Assembly (NCBI GenBank): GCA_012522285.1
Contig: JAAYKS010000030.1
Location: forward strand, 1 to 11,423
Direction: 5' to 3'
DNA length: 11,423 nt
Origin: Clostridiaceae bacterium
GTDB taxonomy: Bacteria > Bacillota > Clostridia > Saccharofermentanales > UBA5734
Shown here one piece after another: positions 6,191 to 11,423 of this stretch. The translations under genes were made by a program, and so were the position numbers. Below the pieces are notes generated by a model. The model searched no databases. It was not told the origin of the DNA and worked only from the letters and a program-made list of their open reading frames with translations. Positions within the stretch are counted from its first letter, which is position 1, and every line of letters starts with the position of its first letter.

Positions 6191-7068
6191 CACACATTGC
6201 GAAGAACACACTGCTTTGCACATCCGTCAGTTTCCGGAAATGGGCGGTGGACACCAAGCTTCTCGTGCTGGCAGTCCTGATCCTGACATTCAGCCTGAGC
6301 AACTACGTCGATATCGGCACCTATGCCCGAGCAGTCGGCGCACGGGTCAGTCCATGGTTGTTCCCGCATATATTGAATGCGGCGATTTTCGTGCCGCTAT
6401 ATGGGTGTTTTGCCATCCTGCTGTTCAGCGATGCCCCTTTCATCGACCGGCACATGCCGTTCCTGATCATCCGGACCGGCAGGCTGCCCTGGATTCTGGG
6501 CCAGATGCTGTACATCGTTCTGGCCTCGATCCTGTATTCGATCTTTCAGTATGCCTGCACCATCGTTGCATATCTGCATCGCCTGGAGTTGACCACGGAC
6601 TGGGGTAAGGTGCTCCGGACACTGGCGTCCAATCCGATGAGCCCATACGACAAAGGGATACAGCTGACGGTCGGCGTCGACAACTCGATCATTGCTTCAT
6701 ACTCGGCAGTGGGAGCGACACTGCTCAGCCTGGGATTGTTTACGTTGATGACCGTTTTTCTGGGCATGCTCATCTTCTGCCTCAACCTGATCGCCGGAAA
6801 GATGACCGGAATCCTTGTCGCGGGGGTCTTGGCTTTTGTCTCCTATTTCAGTCTGGGGATCGGCCAGTTTCTGTTGGGTCCCAGGATTCTATTCTTCTCT
6901 CCTCTCAACTGGGGGAGCCTGCTATGCCTTACACGAACCGCTTCCGGTTCGTTGCCATCCATCGCCTATGCGGTGACGTTCTACATAGCAGGATCCTTGC
7001 TCATGGCCGGCCTGTCGGTCTGGGCTTTCCTAAGAAGGGATGTTGATATCGGCGAGGGCGTGGAATAA
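6187..7068 (+). CDS. ABC-2 type permease subunit 2
   Basis: 293 residues with roughly six membrane helices, including LLVLAVLILTFSL, FVPLYGCFAILLF, LGLFTLMTVFLGMLIFCLNLI and ILVAGVLAFVSYFSL. It shares little overall sequence with the preceding permease, but both have the same signature loop: SDAPFIDRHMPFLIIRTG here (PFLIIRTG at 91-98) and PFWIVRTG at 88-95 there. This suggests a heterodimeric membrane part. The start ATG 6187 overlaps the previous stop by four bases, with GAAGGA (6171-6176) 10 bases upstream. The ATPase gene follows 53 bases after its stop. Two different permeases with one ATPase and a lipoprotein recall the EG + F plus I organisation of lantibiotic self-protection systems (LanFEG + LanI); that resemblance is architectural only. 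Confidence 0.78.
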   Translation: MTHIAKNTLLCTSVSFRKWAVDTKLLVLAVLILTFSLSNYVDIGTYARAVGARVSPWLFPHILNAAIFVPLYGCFAILLFSDAPFIDRHMPFLIIRTGRLPWILGQMLYIVLASILYSIFQYACTIVAYLHRLELTTDWGKVLRTLASNPMSPYDKGIQLTVGVDNSIIASYSAVGATLLSLGLFTLMTVFLGMLIFCLNLIAGKMTGILVAGVLAFVSYFSLGIGQFLLGPRILFFSPLNWGSLLCLTRTASGSLPSIAYAVTFYIAGSLLMAGLSVWAFLRRDVDIGEGVE

Positions 7069-7121
7069 GTGAATGATCCATCCGGACCCTGGGCGGTACC
7101 GATAACAGAGGAGTGAACGGG

Positions 7122-7757
7122 ATGGAATATGCAATCGAAGTCAAACACGTCAGCAAAGTGTTTCGGGATGTAAAGGCACTGAAGGATGTCGACGTTTCTT
7201 TCTCGCGCGGTCGGATCCACGGCATCATCGGTCGGAACGGGTCCGGGAAGACAGTTTTGTTCAAATGCATCTGCGGCTTCATGGCGGTGACCGAAGGAGA
7301 AATCCGGGTTGACGGAGAGCTTGTCCGTCCGTCCGTCGCTCAGAACATCGGGATCATCATCGAGAATCCCGGATTCATCGGCTCCATGAGCGGGCTCCGG
7401 AATCTGAAGATGCTGGCGGCCATCCATCGGCGTGTGGGTGAACGCGAGATCGTGGAAGTGCTCACACGCGTCGGTCTGGATCCCGGGATGAAAAAGCACG
7501 TACAGAAATACTCCCTCGGCATGCGGCACCGGTTGGGAATCGCGCAGGCGATCATGGAGAAACCCGACATCCTCATCCTGGACGAGCCGATGAACGGGCT
7601 CGACAAGCAGGGGGTCATCGAGATCCGGACACTGCTGAAGGAACTCAACGAACAAGGGGTGACCATCCTCCTGTCTTCGCATTATGCGGAAGACATCGAA
7701 GCGCTGTGTGACACGGTGTACGAGATGGAAGCAGGATCGCTTACGCAGGTGAGATAG
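7122..7757 (+). CDS. ABC transporter ATP-binding protein, BcrA/LanF-like with E-loop
   Basis: 211 residues from ATG 7122, preceded by GAGGAG (7108-7113) at 8 bases; the GTG at 7113 overlaps that site and is not a likely start. Motifs in order: Walker A GRNGSGKT (37-44), IIIENPGF with Glu81 where most ABC ATPases have the Q-loop Gln, signature SLGMR (131-135), Walker B ILILDEP (150-156, catalytic Glu155), D-loop GLD, and switch His187 (SSH). All catalytic residues are present. The Glu 'E-loop' is characteristic of LanF-type lantibiotic immunity ATPases and their BcrA relatives. The protein ends soon after the core, so it lacks the longer C-terminal extension of BcrA. It powers the two ABC-2 permeases just upstream. 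The last gene of the cassette; a hairpin follows. Confidence 0.93.
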   Translation: MEYAIEVKHVSKVFRDVKALKDVDVSFSRGRIHGIIGRNGSGKTVLFKCICGFMAVTEGEIRVDGELVRPSVAQNIGIIIENPGFIGSMSGLRNLKMLAAIHRRVGEREIVEVLTRVGLDPGMKKHVQKYSLGMRHRLGIAQAIMEKPDILILDEPMNGLDKQGVIEIRTLLKELNEQGVTILLSSHYAEDIEALCDTVYEMEAGSLTQVR

Positions 7758-7761
7758 CAGA

Positions 7762-7788
7762 TTCGAGCCCGCTTGACACGGGCTCGAA
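7762..7788. terminator. Hairpin at the end of the ABC cassette
   Basis: TTCGAGCCCG (7762-7771) pairs perfectly with CGGGCTCGAA (7779-7788) over a 7-base loop, beginning 4 bases after the ATPase stop. No T-run follows on the + strand, so it is not a canonical intrinsic terminator, but position and stability suggest it marks the 3' end of the operon. Confidence 0.55.
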
Positions 7789-8054
7789 AACAGATAAAGA
7801 AGCATTTGATGCGGGAGAGTTGAGTCTGCTAAACGACTTCCAACCAACTGGTTATAGATGTCAGGTGCCGATTCTAATGTAATGGGGACACGGTTTGTGT
7901 TTCACGCTCATTTTATATGAGGCACGGCAGCACATTGACAAATCTCTATCTCCCCGTTATTCTCATATAGAAACTCATCGATATCATCCATCGCCCGGGG
8001 AGAGCGCAGGCTTGTGCCGTCTTTCAGTGGTAAATAATTTACAAGGAGCCAACC
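7789..8054. other. Intergenic region upstream of the ars operon
   Basis: No gene is supported here. The first half has nothing clear apart from an AATGGGGACACGG string (7881-7893). The second half carries the ars promoter (7935-7963), inverted TATATGAG/CTCATATA boxes (7914-7921, 7962-7969) and a dyad GTAAAT-A-ATTTAC (8030-8042) directly before the arsR ribosome site. A start-containing frame at 7895 of 64 codons has no ribosome site and no recognisable protein. Confidence 0.55.
7935..7963 (+). promoter_or_regulatory. Probable sigma-A-type promoter of the ars operon
   Basis: TTGACA (7935-7940) matches the -35 consensus perfectly, and TATTCT (7958-7963) is a fair -10 at exactly 17 bases. It points to arsR, with a leader of about 85 bases. 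Inverted boxes TATATGAG and CTCATATA lie just upstream of the -35 and overlapping the -10, a sensible position for repressor binding. Confidence 0.65.
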
Positions 8055-8396
8055 ATGCTGTCATCCGCAGATGCCGCCGTTTTGTTTAAAGCGTTGTCCG
8101 ACGAGACCCGTCTCCGGATCGTTGAGCTGGTGGCGAGGGGCGAAAAATGCGCCTGCGACCTGCTGGAGGCGTTCCAGCTCACCCAGCCGACCATCTCCTA
8201 CCACATGAAAATACTCTGCGACGCCGGACTGGTCCGCGCGCGCAAAGACGGGGCATGGATGCGCTATACGCTGGACACGCAGACAACAGAAGCGCTGGAC
8301 AGATACCTCGCGGTCGCGACTCGTGCGGACATGTTGGCTCATGACGATAATTCCGCATGCGGTCCGTGTGCCTCCGCTCGTAAAGGGGAGGTGTGA
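8055..8396 (+). CDS. arsR: ArsR/SmtB-family metalloregulatory repressor
   Basis: 113 residues with a winged helix-turn-helix: LFKALSDETRLRIVELVARG, then CACDLLEAFQL, then TQPTISYHMKILCDAGLVRARKDGAWMRYTL. Cys32-x-Cys34 at the start of the DNA-binding helix region matches the As(III)/Sb(III) site of ArsR (E. coli ArsR has the related CVCDLC). Family repressors leave the operator when the metalloid binds these Cys. A third Cys55 lies in the recognition region, and the tail has an extra CGPC pair (Cys102, Cys105). AAGGAG (8043-8048) is 6 bases before ATG 8055. It heads a run of arsenic genes and should repress them, including itself. The GGGGAGG ribosome site of the next gene is inside its last codons, so translation of the two is tightly linked. 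Confidence 0.92.
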   Translation: MLSSADAAVLFKALSDETRLRIVELVARGEKCACDLLEAFQLTQPTISYHMKILCDAGLVRARKDGAWMRYTLDTQTTEALDRYLAVATRADMLAHDDNSACGPCASARKGEV

Positions 8397-8401
8397 TCCG
8401 G

Positions 8402-9418
8402 ATGGAAGGAATCAAGGCGTTCTTTTCCGGCCTCAATGACATCCTGCTCAAGATGACCTGGCTGTCCGATCTGTTTCGGCGTTTGGTCGAGGACGTGTTT
8501 GGTCTGTCCGTCGAGGAGCGGATCGGGGGCAGCATCCACTTTTTCCTCTACGACACGGTCAAGATCTTTCTCCTGCTGTCCGCGCTCATCTTTACCGTTT
8601 CCTACATCCAGAGTTTCTTCCCTCCGGAACGAACCCGCGCGATCCTGGGCCGGTTCAACGGCGTCGGTGCCAATCTGCTGGGCGCGCTGCTCGGCACGAT
8701 CACGCCGTTTTGCTCCTGCTCTTCCATCCCGCTGTTCATCGGATTCACAAGCGCGGGACTGCCGATCGGGGTCACGTTCTCTTTCCTGATTTCCTCCCCG
8801 CTGGTCGACCTGGCTTCGATCCTGCTGCTCGCGAGTATCTTCAACTGGCGCATCGCGCTCGCCTATGTCGTGGTGGGCATCGTACTCGCGACCATCGGCG
8901 GGACCCTGATCAGCAAGCTCAAGCTGGAAAAACACGTCGAACCCTTTGTGTACGCCAACAAGCTGACCGAAGTAGACATGCCGGAACAAACCTTCCGCGA
9001 TCGACTACTGTTCGCGCGTGACCAGGTGCGGGACATCGTCCACAAGGTCTGGCTGTACGTACTGATCGGCGTCGGGATCGGGGCCGCAATCCACAACTGG
9101 ATCCCGGAAGATCTCATTACCGCGGTACTCGGAAGCAGCAACTTCTTCTCGGTTCCGCTTGCCACCCTCGCGGGCGCTCCGATGTACGCGGATATTTTCG
9201 GCACCCTCCCGATCGCGGAAGCACTGGTCGGCAAAGGCGTCGGGATCGGTACGGTGCTTGCGTTCATGATGGCGGTCACCGCGCTGTCGCTGCCCTCTAT
9301 GGTCCTGTTGAAAAAGGTGGTGAAAACCAAACTGTTGGTGATCTTTGCCGGGATCGTCCTCGTCGGAATTCTGGTCATCGGTTACACCTTCAACGCGTTA
9401 AGCTACCTGCTTATATAA
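8402..9418 (+). CDS. arsP: ArsP-family permease (ArsP_1/DUF318)
   Basis: 338 residues, around eight membrane helices. The diagnostic segment TPFCSCSSIPLFIG (from residue 101, Cys104 and Cys106) is followed by FSFLISSPLVDLASILLL, and in the second half GAPMYADIFGTLPIAEAL. These are the two conserved blocks of ArsP_1 permeases. Characterised ArsP proteins export trivalent organoarsenicals such as methylarsenite, using conserved Cys residues. Close relatives next to CxxC thioredoxin-like proteins have also been linked to other soft metals, so the substrate is not certain. ATG 8402 is preferred over GTG 8393, because GGGGAGG (8385-8391) is 10 bases from the ATG but only one from the GTG. It lies between arsR and the ACR3 gene. 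Confidence 0.82.
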   Translation: MEGIKAFFSGLNDILLKMTWLSDLFRRLVEDVFGLSVEERIGGSIHFFLYDTVKIFLLLSALIFTVSYIQSFFPPERTRAILGRFNGVGANLLGALLGTITPFCSCSSIPLFIGFTSAGLPIGVTFSFLISSPLVDLASILLLASIFNWRIALAYVVVGIVLATIGGTLISKLKLEKHVEPFVYANKLTEVDMPEQTFRDRLLFARDQVRDIVHKVWLYVLIGVGIGAAIHNWIPEDLITAVLGSSNFFSVPLATLAGAPMYADIFGTLPIAEALVGKGVGIGTVLAFMMAVTALSLPSMVLLKKVVKTKLLVIFAGIVLVGILVIGYTFNALSYLLI

Positions 9419-9434
9419 GCGTTACGGAGGAAGT

Positions 9435-10523
9435 ATGCGAGAAAAAAAGAAAACAGAAGGCATCTCCTTTTTTGAAAAATACCTGACGCTCTGGGTCGTG
9501 CTCTGCATGGCTGCGGGCGTCCTGATCGGGAAATACCTGCCCGCGGTGCCCGACTTTCTCGGACGGTTTGAATATGCGCAGGTTTCGATCCCGATCGCGC
9601 TTCTGATCTGGCTGATGATCTACCCCATGATGATGAAGGTCGATTTTGCCAGTATCCGGGGCATCCGCCGGAATCCCAAAGGGCTCTATGTCACATGGGT
9701 CACCAACTGGCTGATCAAGCCCTTTACGATGTACGCGATCGCCTGGTTCTTTTTCTTTGTGGTATTCCGGCCGTTGATTCCGGCTTCTCTTGCGCAGGAC
9801 TATCTCGCGGGCGCTATTCTGTTGGGAGCGGCACCCTGTACCGCGATGGTGTTTGTCTGGAGCCATCTCACAAAGGGCAACGCCGCCTATACCGTCGTAC
9901 AGGTGGCAACCAACGATCTCATCATTCTGTTCGCGTTCACCCCCATTGTTGCGCTGCTGCTCGGCATCTCGGGTATCTCGATCCCCTGGGACACCCTGCT
10001 GCTGTCGGTTGTGCTGTTCGTGGTCATTCCGCTGGCAGGCGGCGCACTGACGCGCCACCATGTGGTGAGCCGCAGGGGGCTGGAATACTTTACCCGTTCG
10101 TTTATTCCCCGTTTCGGGAATGTCACGATCATCGGACTGCTGCTCACGCTGGTGATCATCTTCTCGTTCCAGGGGGACGTCATCCTCGGCAACCCACTGC
10201 ATATTCTGCTGATCGCGATCCCGCTCACCCTCCAGACGTTTCTGATTTTCTTTATCGCATACCTTACAGCCCGTAAATTGAAGCTGTATCATTGCATCGC
10301 GGCGCCGGCCGGTATGATCGGGGCGTCCAACTTCTTCGAACTGTCGGTCGCGGTCGCGATCTCACTGTTCGGTCCCGCCTCCCCTGTCGCGCTCGCGACC
10401 ATCGTCGGGGTGCTCGTGGAGGTCCCGGTGATGTTGACCCTGGTCCGTATTGCCAATCGAACGTCACATTGGTTCCCGCCAGAGCCGGAAGAATCCGGTA
10501 TGCTATCATCAGCGGACCGGTAA
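9435..10523 (+). CDS. acr3: ACR3-family arsenite efflux transporter
   Basis: 362 residues, about ten membrane helices. The family block GAAPCTAMVFVWSHLTKG has the essential Cys135. ATNDLIILFAFTPI follows, and in the last third GASNFFELSVAVAI and GVLVEVPVML carry the conserved Glu329. In the studied ACR3 proteins a Cys and a Glu at these places are needed for As(III) antiport with protons. The early part, IWLMIYPMMMKVDF, is also typical. It pumps arsenite out of the cell, completing the arsenate reduction performed by the ArsC at the end of the operon. GGAGG (9426-9430) precedes ATG 9435 at 4 bases, and the gap to the ArsP gene is 16 bases. Confidence 0.95.
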   Translation: MREKKKTEGISFFEKYLTLWVVLCMAAGVLIGKYLPAVPDFLGRFEYAQVSIPIALLIWLMIYPMMMKVDFASIRGIRRNPKGLYVTWVTNWLIKPFTMYAIAWFFFFVVFRPLIPASLAQDYLAGAILLGAAPCTAMVFVWSHLTKGNAAYTVVQVATNDLIILFAFTPIVALLLGISGISIPWDTLLLSVVLFVVIPLAGGALTRHHVVSRRGLEYFTRSFIPRFGNVTIIGLLLTLVIIFSFQGDVILGNPLHILLIAIPLTLQTFLIFFIAYLTARKLKLYHCIAAPAGMIGASNFFELSVAVAISLFGPASPVALATIVGVLVEVPVMLTLVRIANRTSHWFPPEPEESGMLSSADR

Positions 10524-10547
10524 CCGGTTCCAACAGGAGGTACGCGT

Positions 10548-10724
10548 ATGGCACGCATCGAATATCAAACGGAGAATGAACAGAAAGTCACGGACGCCAA
10601 AGTGAGCGGTGACGAGATGGACCAGATGGTGGAAGCGCTGCTGGGTCTGGATCTCGACGATGAGGACGGTGTCTCCTGCGGCAGCGGATGCGCCGGGTGC
10701 CGCGGATGTGGTTCCTGGCGATGA
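10548..10724 (+). CDS. 58-residue Cys-rich protein in the ars operon
   Basis: A short gene with a perfect AGGAGG (10535-10540) 7 bases before ATG 10548, ending in TGA at 10722-10724. The first 40 residues are acidic and likely helical (DEMDQMVEALLGLDLDDED). The last 15 hold four Cys in SCGSGCAGCRGCGSW, spaced C-x3-C-x2-C-x2-C (Cys44, 48, 51, 54), with Gly between. There is no signal peptide. This looks like a small cytoplasmic metal- or metalloid-binding protein: a metallothionein-like buffer, or a carrier handing As(III) to a transporter. Its place between ACR3 and the CxxC thioredoxin-like gene supports a thiol/arsenic role. A cysteine-rich peptide precursor is another reading, but no modifying enzyme is visible here. 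I cannot assign a family. Confidence 0.75.
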   Translation: MARIEYQTENEQKVTDAKVSGDEMDQMVEALLGLDLDDEDGVSCGSGCAGCRGCGSWR

Positions 10725-10781
10725 CGGGTGACCGCCGCCTAATGTTCAATACATAAATAAAAAACAATGGGAGGTCCAGGA

Positions 10782-11021
10782 ATGGAAATCAAAGTGGTCG
10801 GATCCGGATGCAAAAACTGCAAAAATCTGCTCAAGAACGCCGAGGAGGCGGTCCGTGAAAGCGAATCGGACGCCACGATCACCTATGTGACCGACATGGC
10901 CGACATCCTCGCGACCGGCATCCTGCGGACGCCCGGCTTGATCATCGACGGTAAAATCAAGTCGATGGGACGGGTGACATCCGCCAAAGAAATCCGGCAG
11001 ATGATCGCAGACGAGGCGTAA
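10782..11021 (+). CDS. Thioredoxin-like CxxC protein (MTH895/TM0996 family)
   Basis: 79 residues with a compact thioredoxin fold: strand MEIKVVGSG, then Cys10-Lys-Asn-Cys13, helix LLKNAEEAVRE, then TYVTDMADI, the cis-Pro site RTPGLIIDGKI, and a final helix SAKEIRQMIADEA. This matches the small 'redox-active disulfide protein 2'/MTH895 type, which often sits beside ArsP-like permeases. It may reduce ArsC or carry a metalloid to a permease; which of these cannot be read. GGGAGG (10769-10774) lies 7 bases before ATG 10782. The upstream ATG at 10767 overlaps this ribosome site and is rejected. Confidence 0.88.
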   Translation: MEIKVVGSGCKNCKNLLKNAEEAVRESESDATITYVTDMADILATGILRTPGLIIDGKIKSMGRVTSAKEIRQMIADEA

Positions 11022-11067
11022 CGCGCGTCGACCCGCGACTTTCCCCGTCGGGAGAAAGGAACGAGCC

Positions 11068-11423
11068 ATGACAAAAGTCGCCTTTATCTGTGTCCACAAC
11101 TCCTGTCGCTCTCAGATTGCCGAGGCACTCGGGAAACATCTTGCCTCGGATGTGTTCGAGAGTTATTCCGCAGGGACCGAAACCCGTCCCCGGATCAACC
11201 CGGACGCGGTTCGGCTGATGAAACAGCAGTACGGGATCGATATGGAGGCGACTCAGTATTCCAAATTGATCGAGGACATTCCGCCTGTCGATGTTGTGGT
11301 GACGATGGGCTGCAATGTGGAATGCCCCTATCTGCCGTGCAAAAAACGCATGGACTGGGGGCTGGAGGACCCGACCGGGCAGGGGGACGAGGTGTTTCTC
11401 GCAACCATCCGGACGATCGAGGA
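11068..11423 (+). CDS. arsC: Arsenate reductase, thioredoxin-coupled type (3' truncated by window)
   Basis: 118 complete codons before the window ends; the family is about 130-140 residues, so little is missing. The low-molecular-weight phosphatase loop CVHNSCRS (Cys8 to Arg14, C-x5-R) is at the N-terminus. Near residue 80 VVVTMGCNVECPYLPCKK gives Cys82, Cys86 and Cys91, and DWGLEDPTGQG provides the conserved Asp-Pro. In the S. aureus pI258 enzyme, Cys10, Cys82 and Cys89 pass the disulfide along and thioredoxin resets it; Cys8, Cys82 and one of Cys86/Cys91 are the likely equivalents here. It reduces arsenate to arsenite in the cytoplasm, feeding ACR3. AAAGGA (11055-11060) precedes ATG 11068 at 7 bases. 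The neighbouring CxxC protein could be its reductant (inference). Confidence 0.92.
   Translation, partial: MTKVAFICVHNSCRSQIAEALGKHLASDVFESYSAGTETRPRINPDAVRLMKQQYGIDMEATQYSKLIEDIPPVDVVVTMGCNVECPYLPCKKRMDWGLEDPTGQGDEVFLATIRTIE

Noticed and set aside
6981..7847. Long minus-strand open frame (288 codons) across the ABC ATPase
   Set aside because: It lies antisense to an ATPase with all ABC motifs, has no ribosome site and gives no recognisable protein.
7881..7900. AATGGGGACACGG string with small ACAC/GTGT dyad, reminiscent of ends of REP-associated transposable elements
   Set aside because: Only one copy is seen, with no partner end, transposase or target duplication; too short to call.
7895..8089. 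64-codon + strand frame before and overlapping arsR
   Set aside because: No ribosome site; it covers the ars promoter and overlaps the arsR start in another frame; no protein features.
9411..10292. Long minus-strand open frame (293 codons) across the ACR3 gene
   Set aside because: Its translation is extremely rich in Gln, Arg, Asp and His, typical of the reverse of a membrane-protein gene; the + strand ACR3 is unmistakable.
10511..10528. Near-palindrome ACCGGT-AA-CCGGT at the end of the ACR3 gene
   Set aside because: It overlaps the stop codon, is imperfect and has no T-run; read-through into the Cys-rich gene is expected.
1..11423. CRISPR arrays, tRNA or rRNA genes, phage genes, replication origins
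   Set aside because: No regularly spaced repeats, no tRNA-like cloverleaf, no rRNA signature and no phage or replication proteins were seen in the window.

Overview
All recognisable genes in this window read on the + strand. The window looks like a mid-GC bacterial chromosome, most likely Bacillota (Clostridia-like), though this assignment is soft. It rests on strong Shine-Dalgarno sites (GGAGG type) before most genes, a lipoprotein and a Sec-exported protein with no sign of an outer membrane, an ANT/DUF4111-type nucleotidyltransferase, a clostridial-looking IS30 remnant and a BcrA/LanF-type ABC cassette.

Region 1 (1-1336) is ordinary accessory DNA: the last 68 codons of a MATE-type efflux protein, a complete aminoglycoside-adenylyltransferase-like protein, and an internally deleted IS30-family transposase remnant.

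Region 2 (1559-7757) is the most interesting part. It is a cell-envelope cassette with this order: ECF sigma factor; membrane-anchored putative anti-sigma factor with a large outer domain; small Sec-exported protein of unknown function; lipoprotein whose body is a close paralog of the anti-sigma outer domain; two ABC-2 permeases; ABC ATPase with an E-loop like that of lantibiotic/bacitracin self-protection exporters. The similarity between the two large proteins begins exactly around the lipobox. The lipoprotein has LLTGC (Cys codon TGC, 4305-4307), while the anti-sigma factor has LLKGY at the homologous place (Tyr codon TAC, 2424-2426). A non-lipidated copy of the lipoprotein therefore appears to have been fused behind an anti-sigma and transmembrane segment. 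A relic of the downstream GTG junction after the first copy suggests the lipoprotein-permease arrangement came first. A working model, which is inference, is that the two outer domains see the same ligand: one relays it to the sigma factor, and the other works with the ABC exporter. The small exported protein could be the ligand, a toxin-like product or an accessory.

Region 3 (about 7935-11423) is an arsenic resistance operon of visibly higher GC: arsR, an ArsP-family permease, ACR3 arsenite efflux pump, an unannotated 58-residue Cys-rich protein, a thioredoxin-like CxxC protein of the MTH895/TM0996 type, and a thioredoxin-coupled-type arsenate reductase cut by the window end. A TTGACA/TATTCT promoter lies upstream of arsR, flanked by 8-base inverted repeats that may be operator elements. 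A hairpin after the ABC ATPase separates regions 2 and 3.
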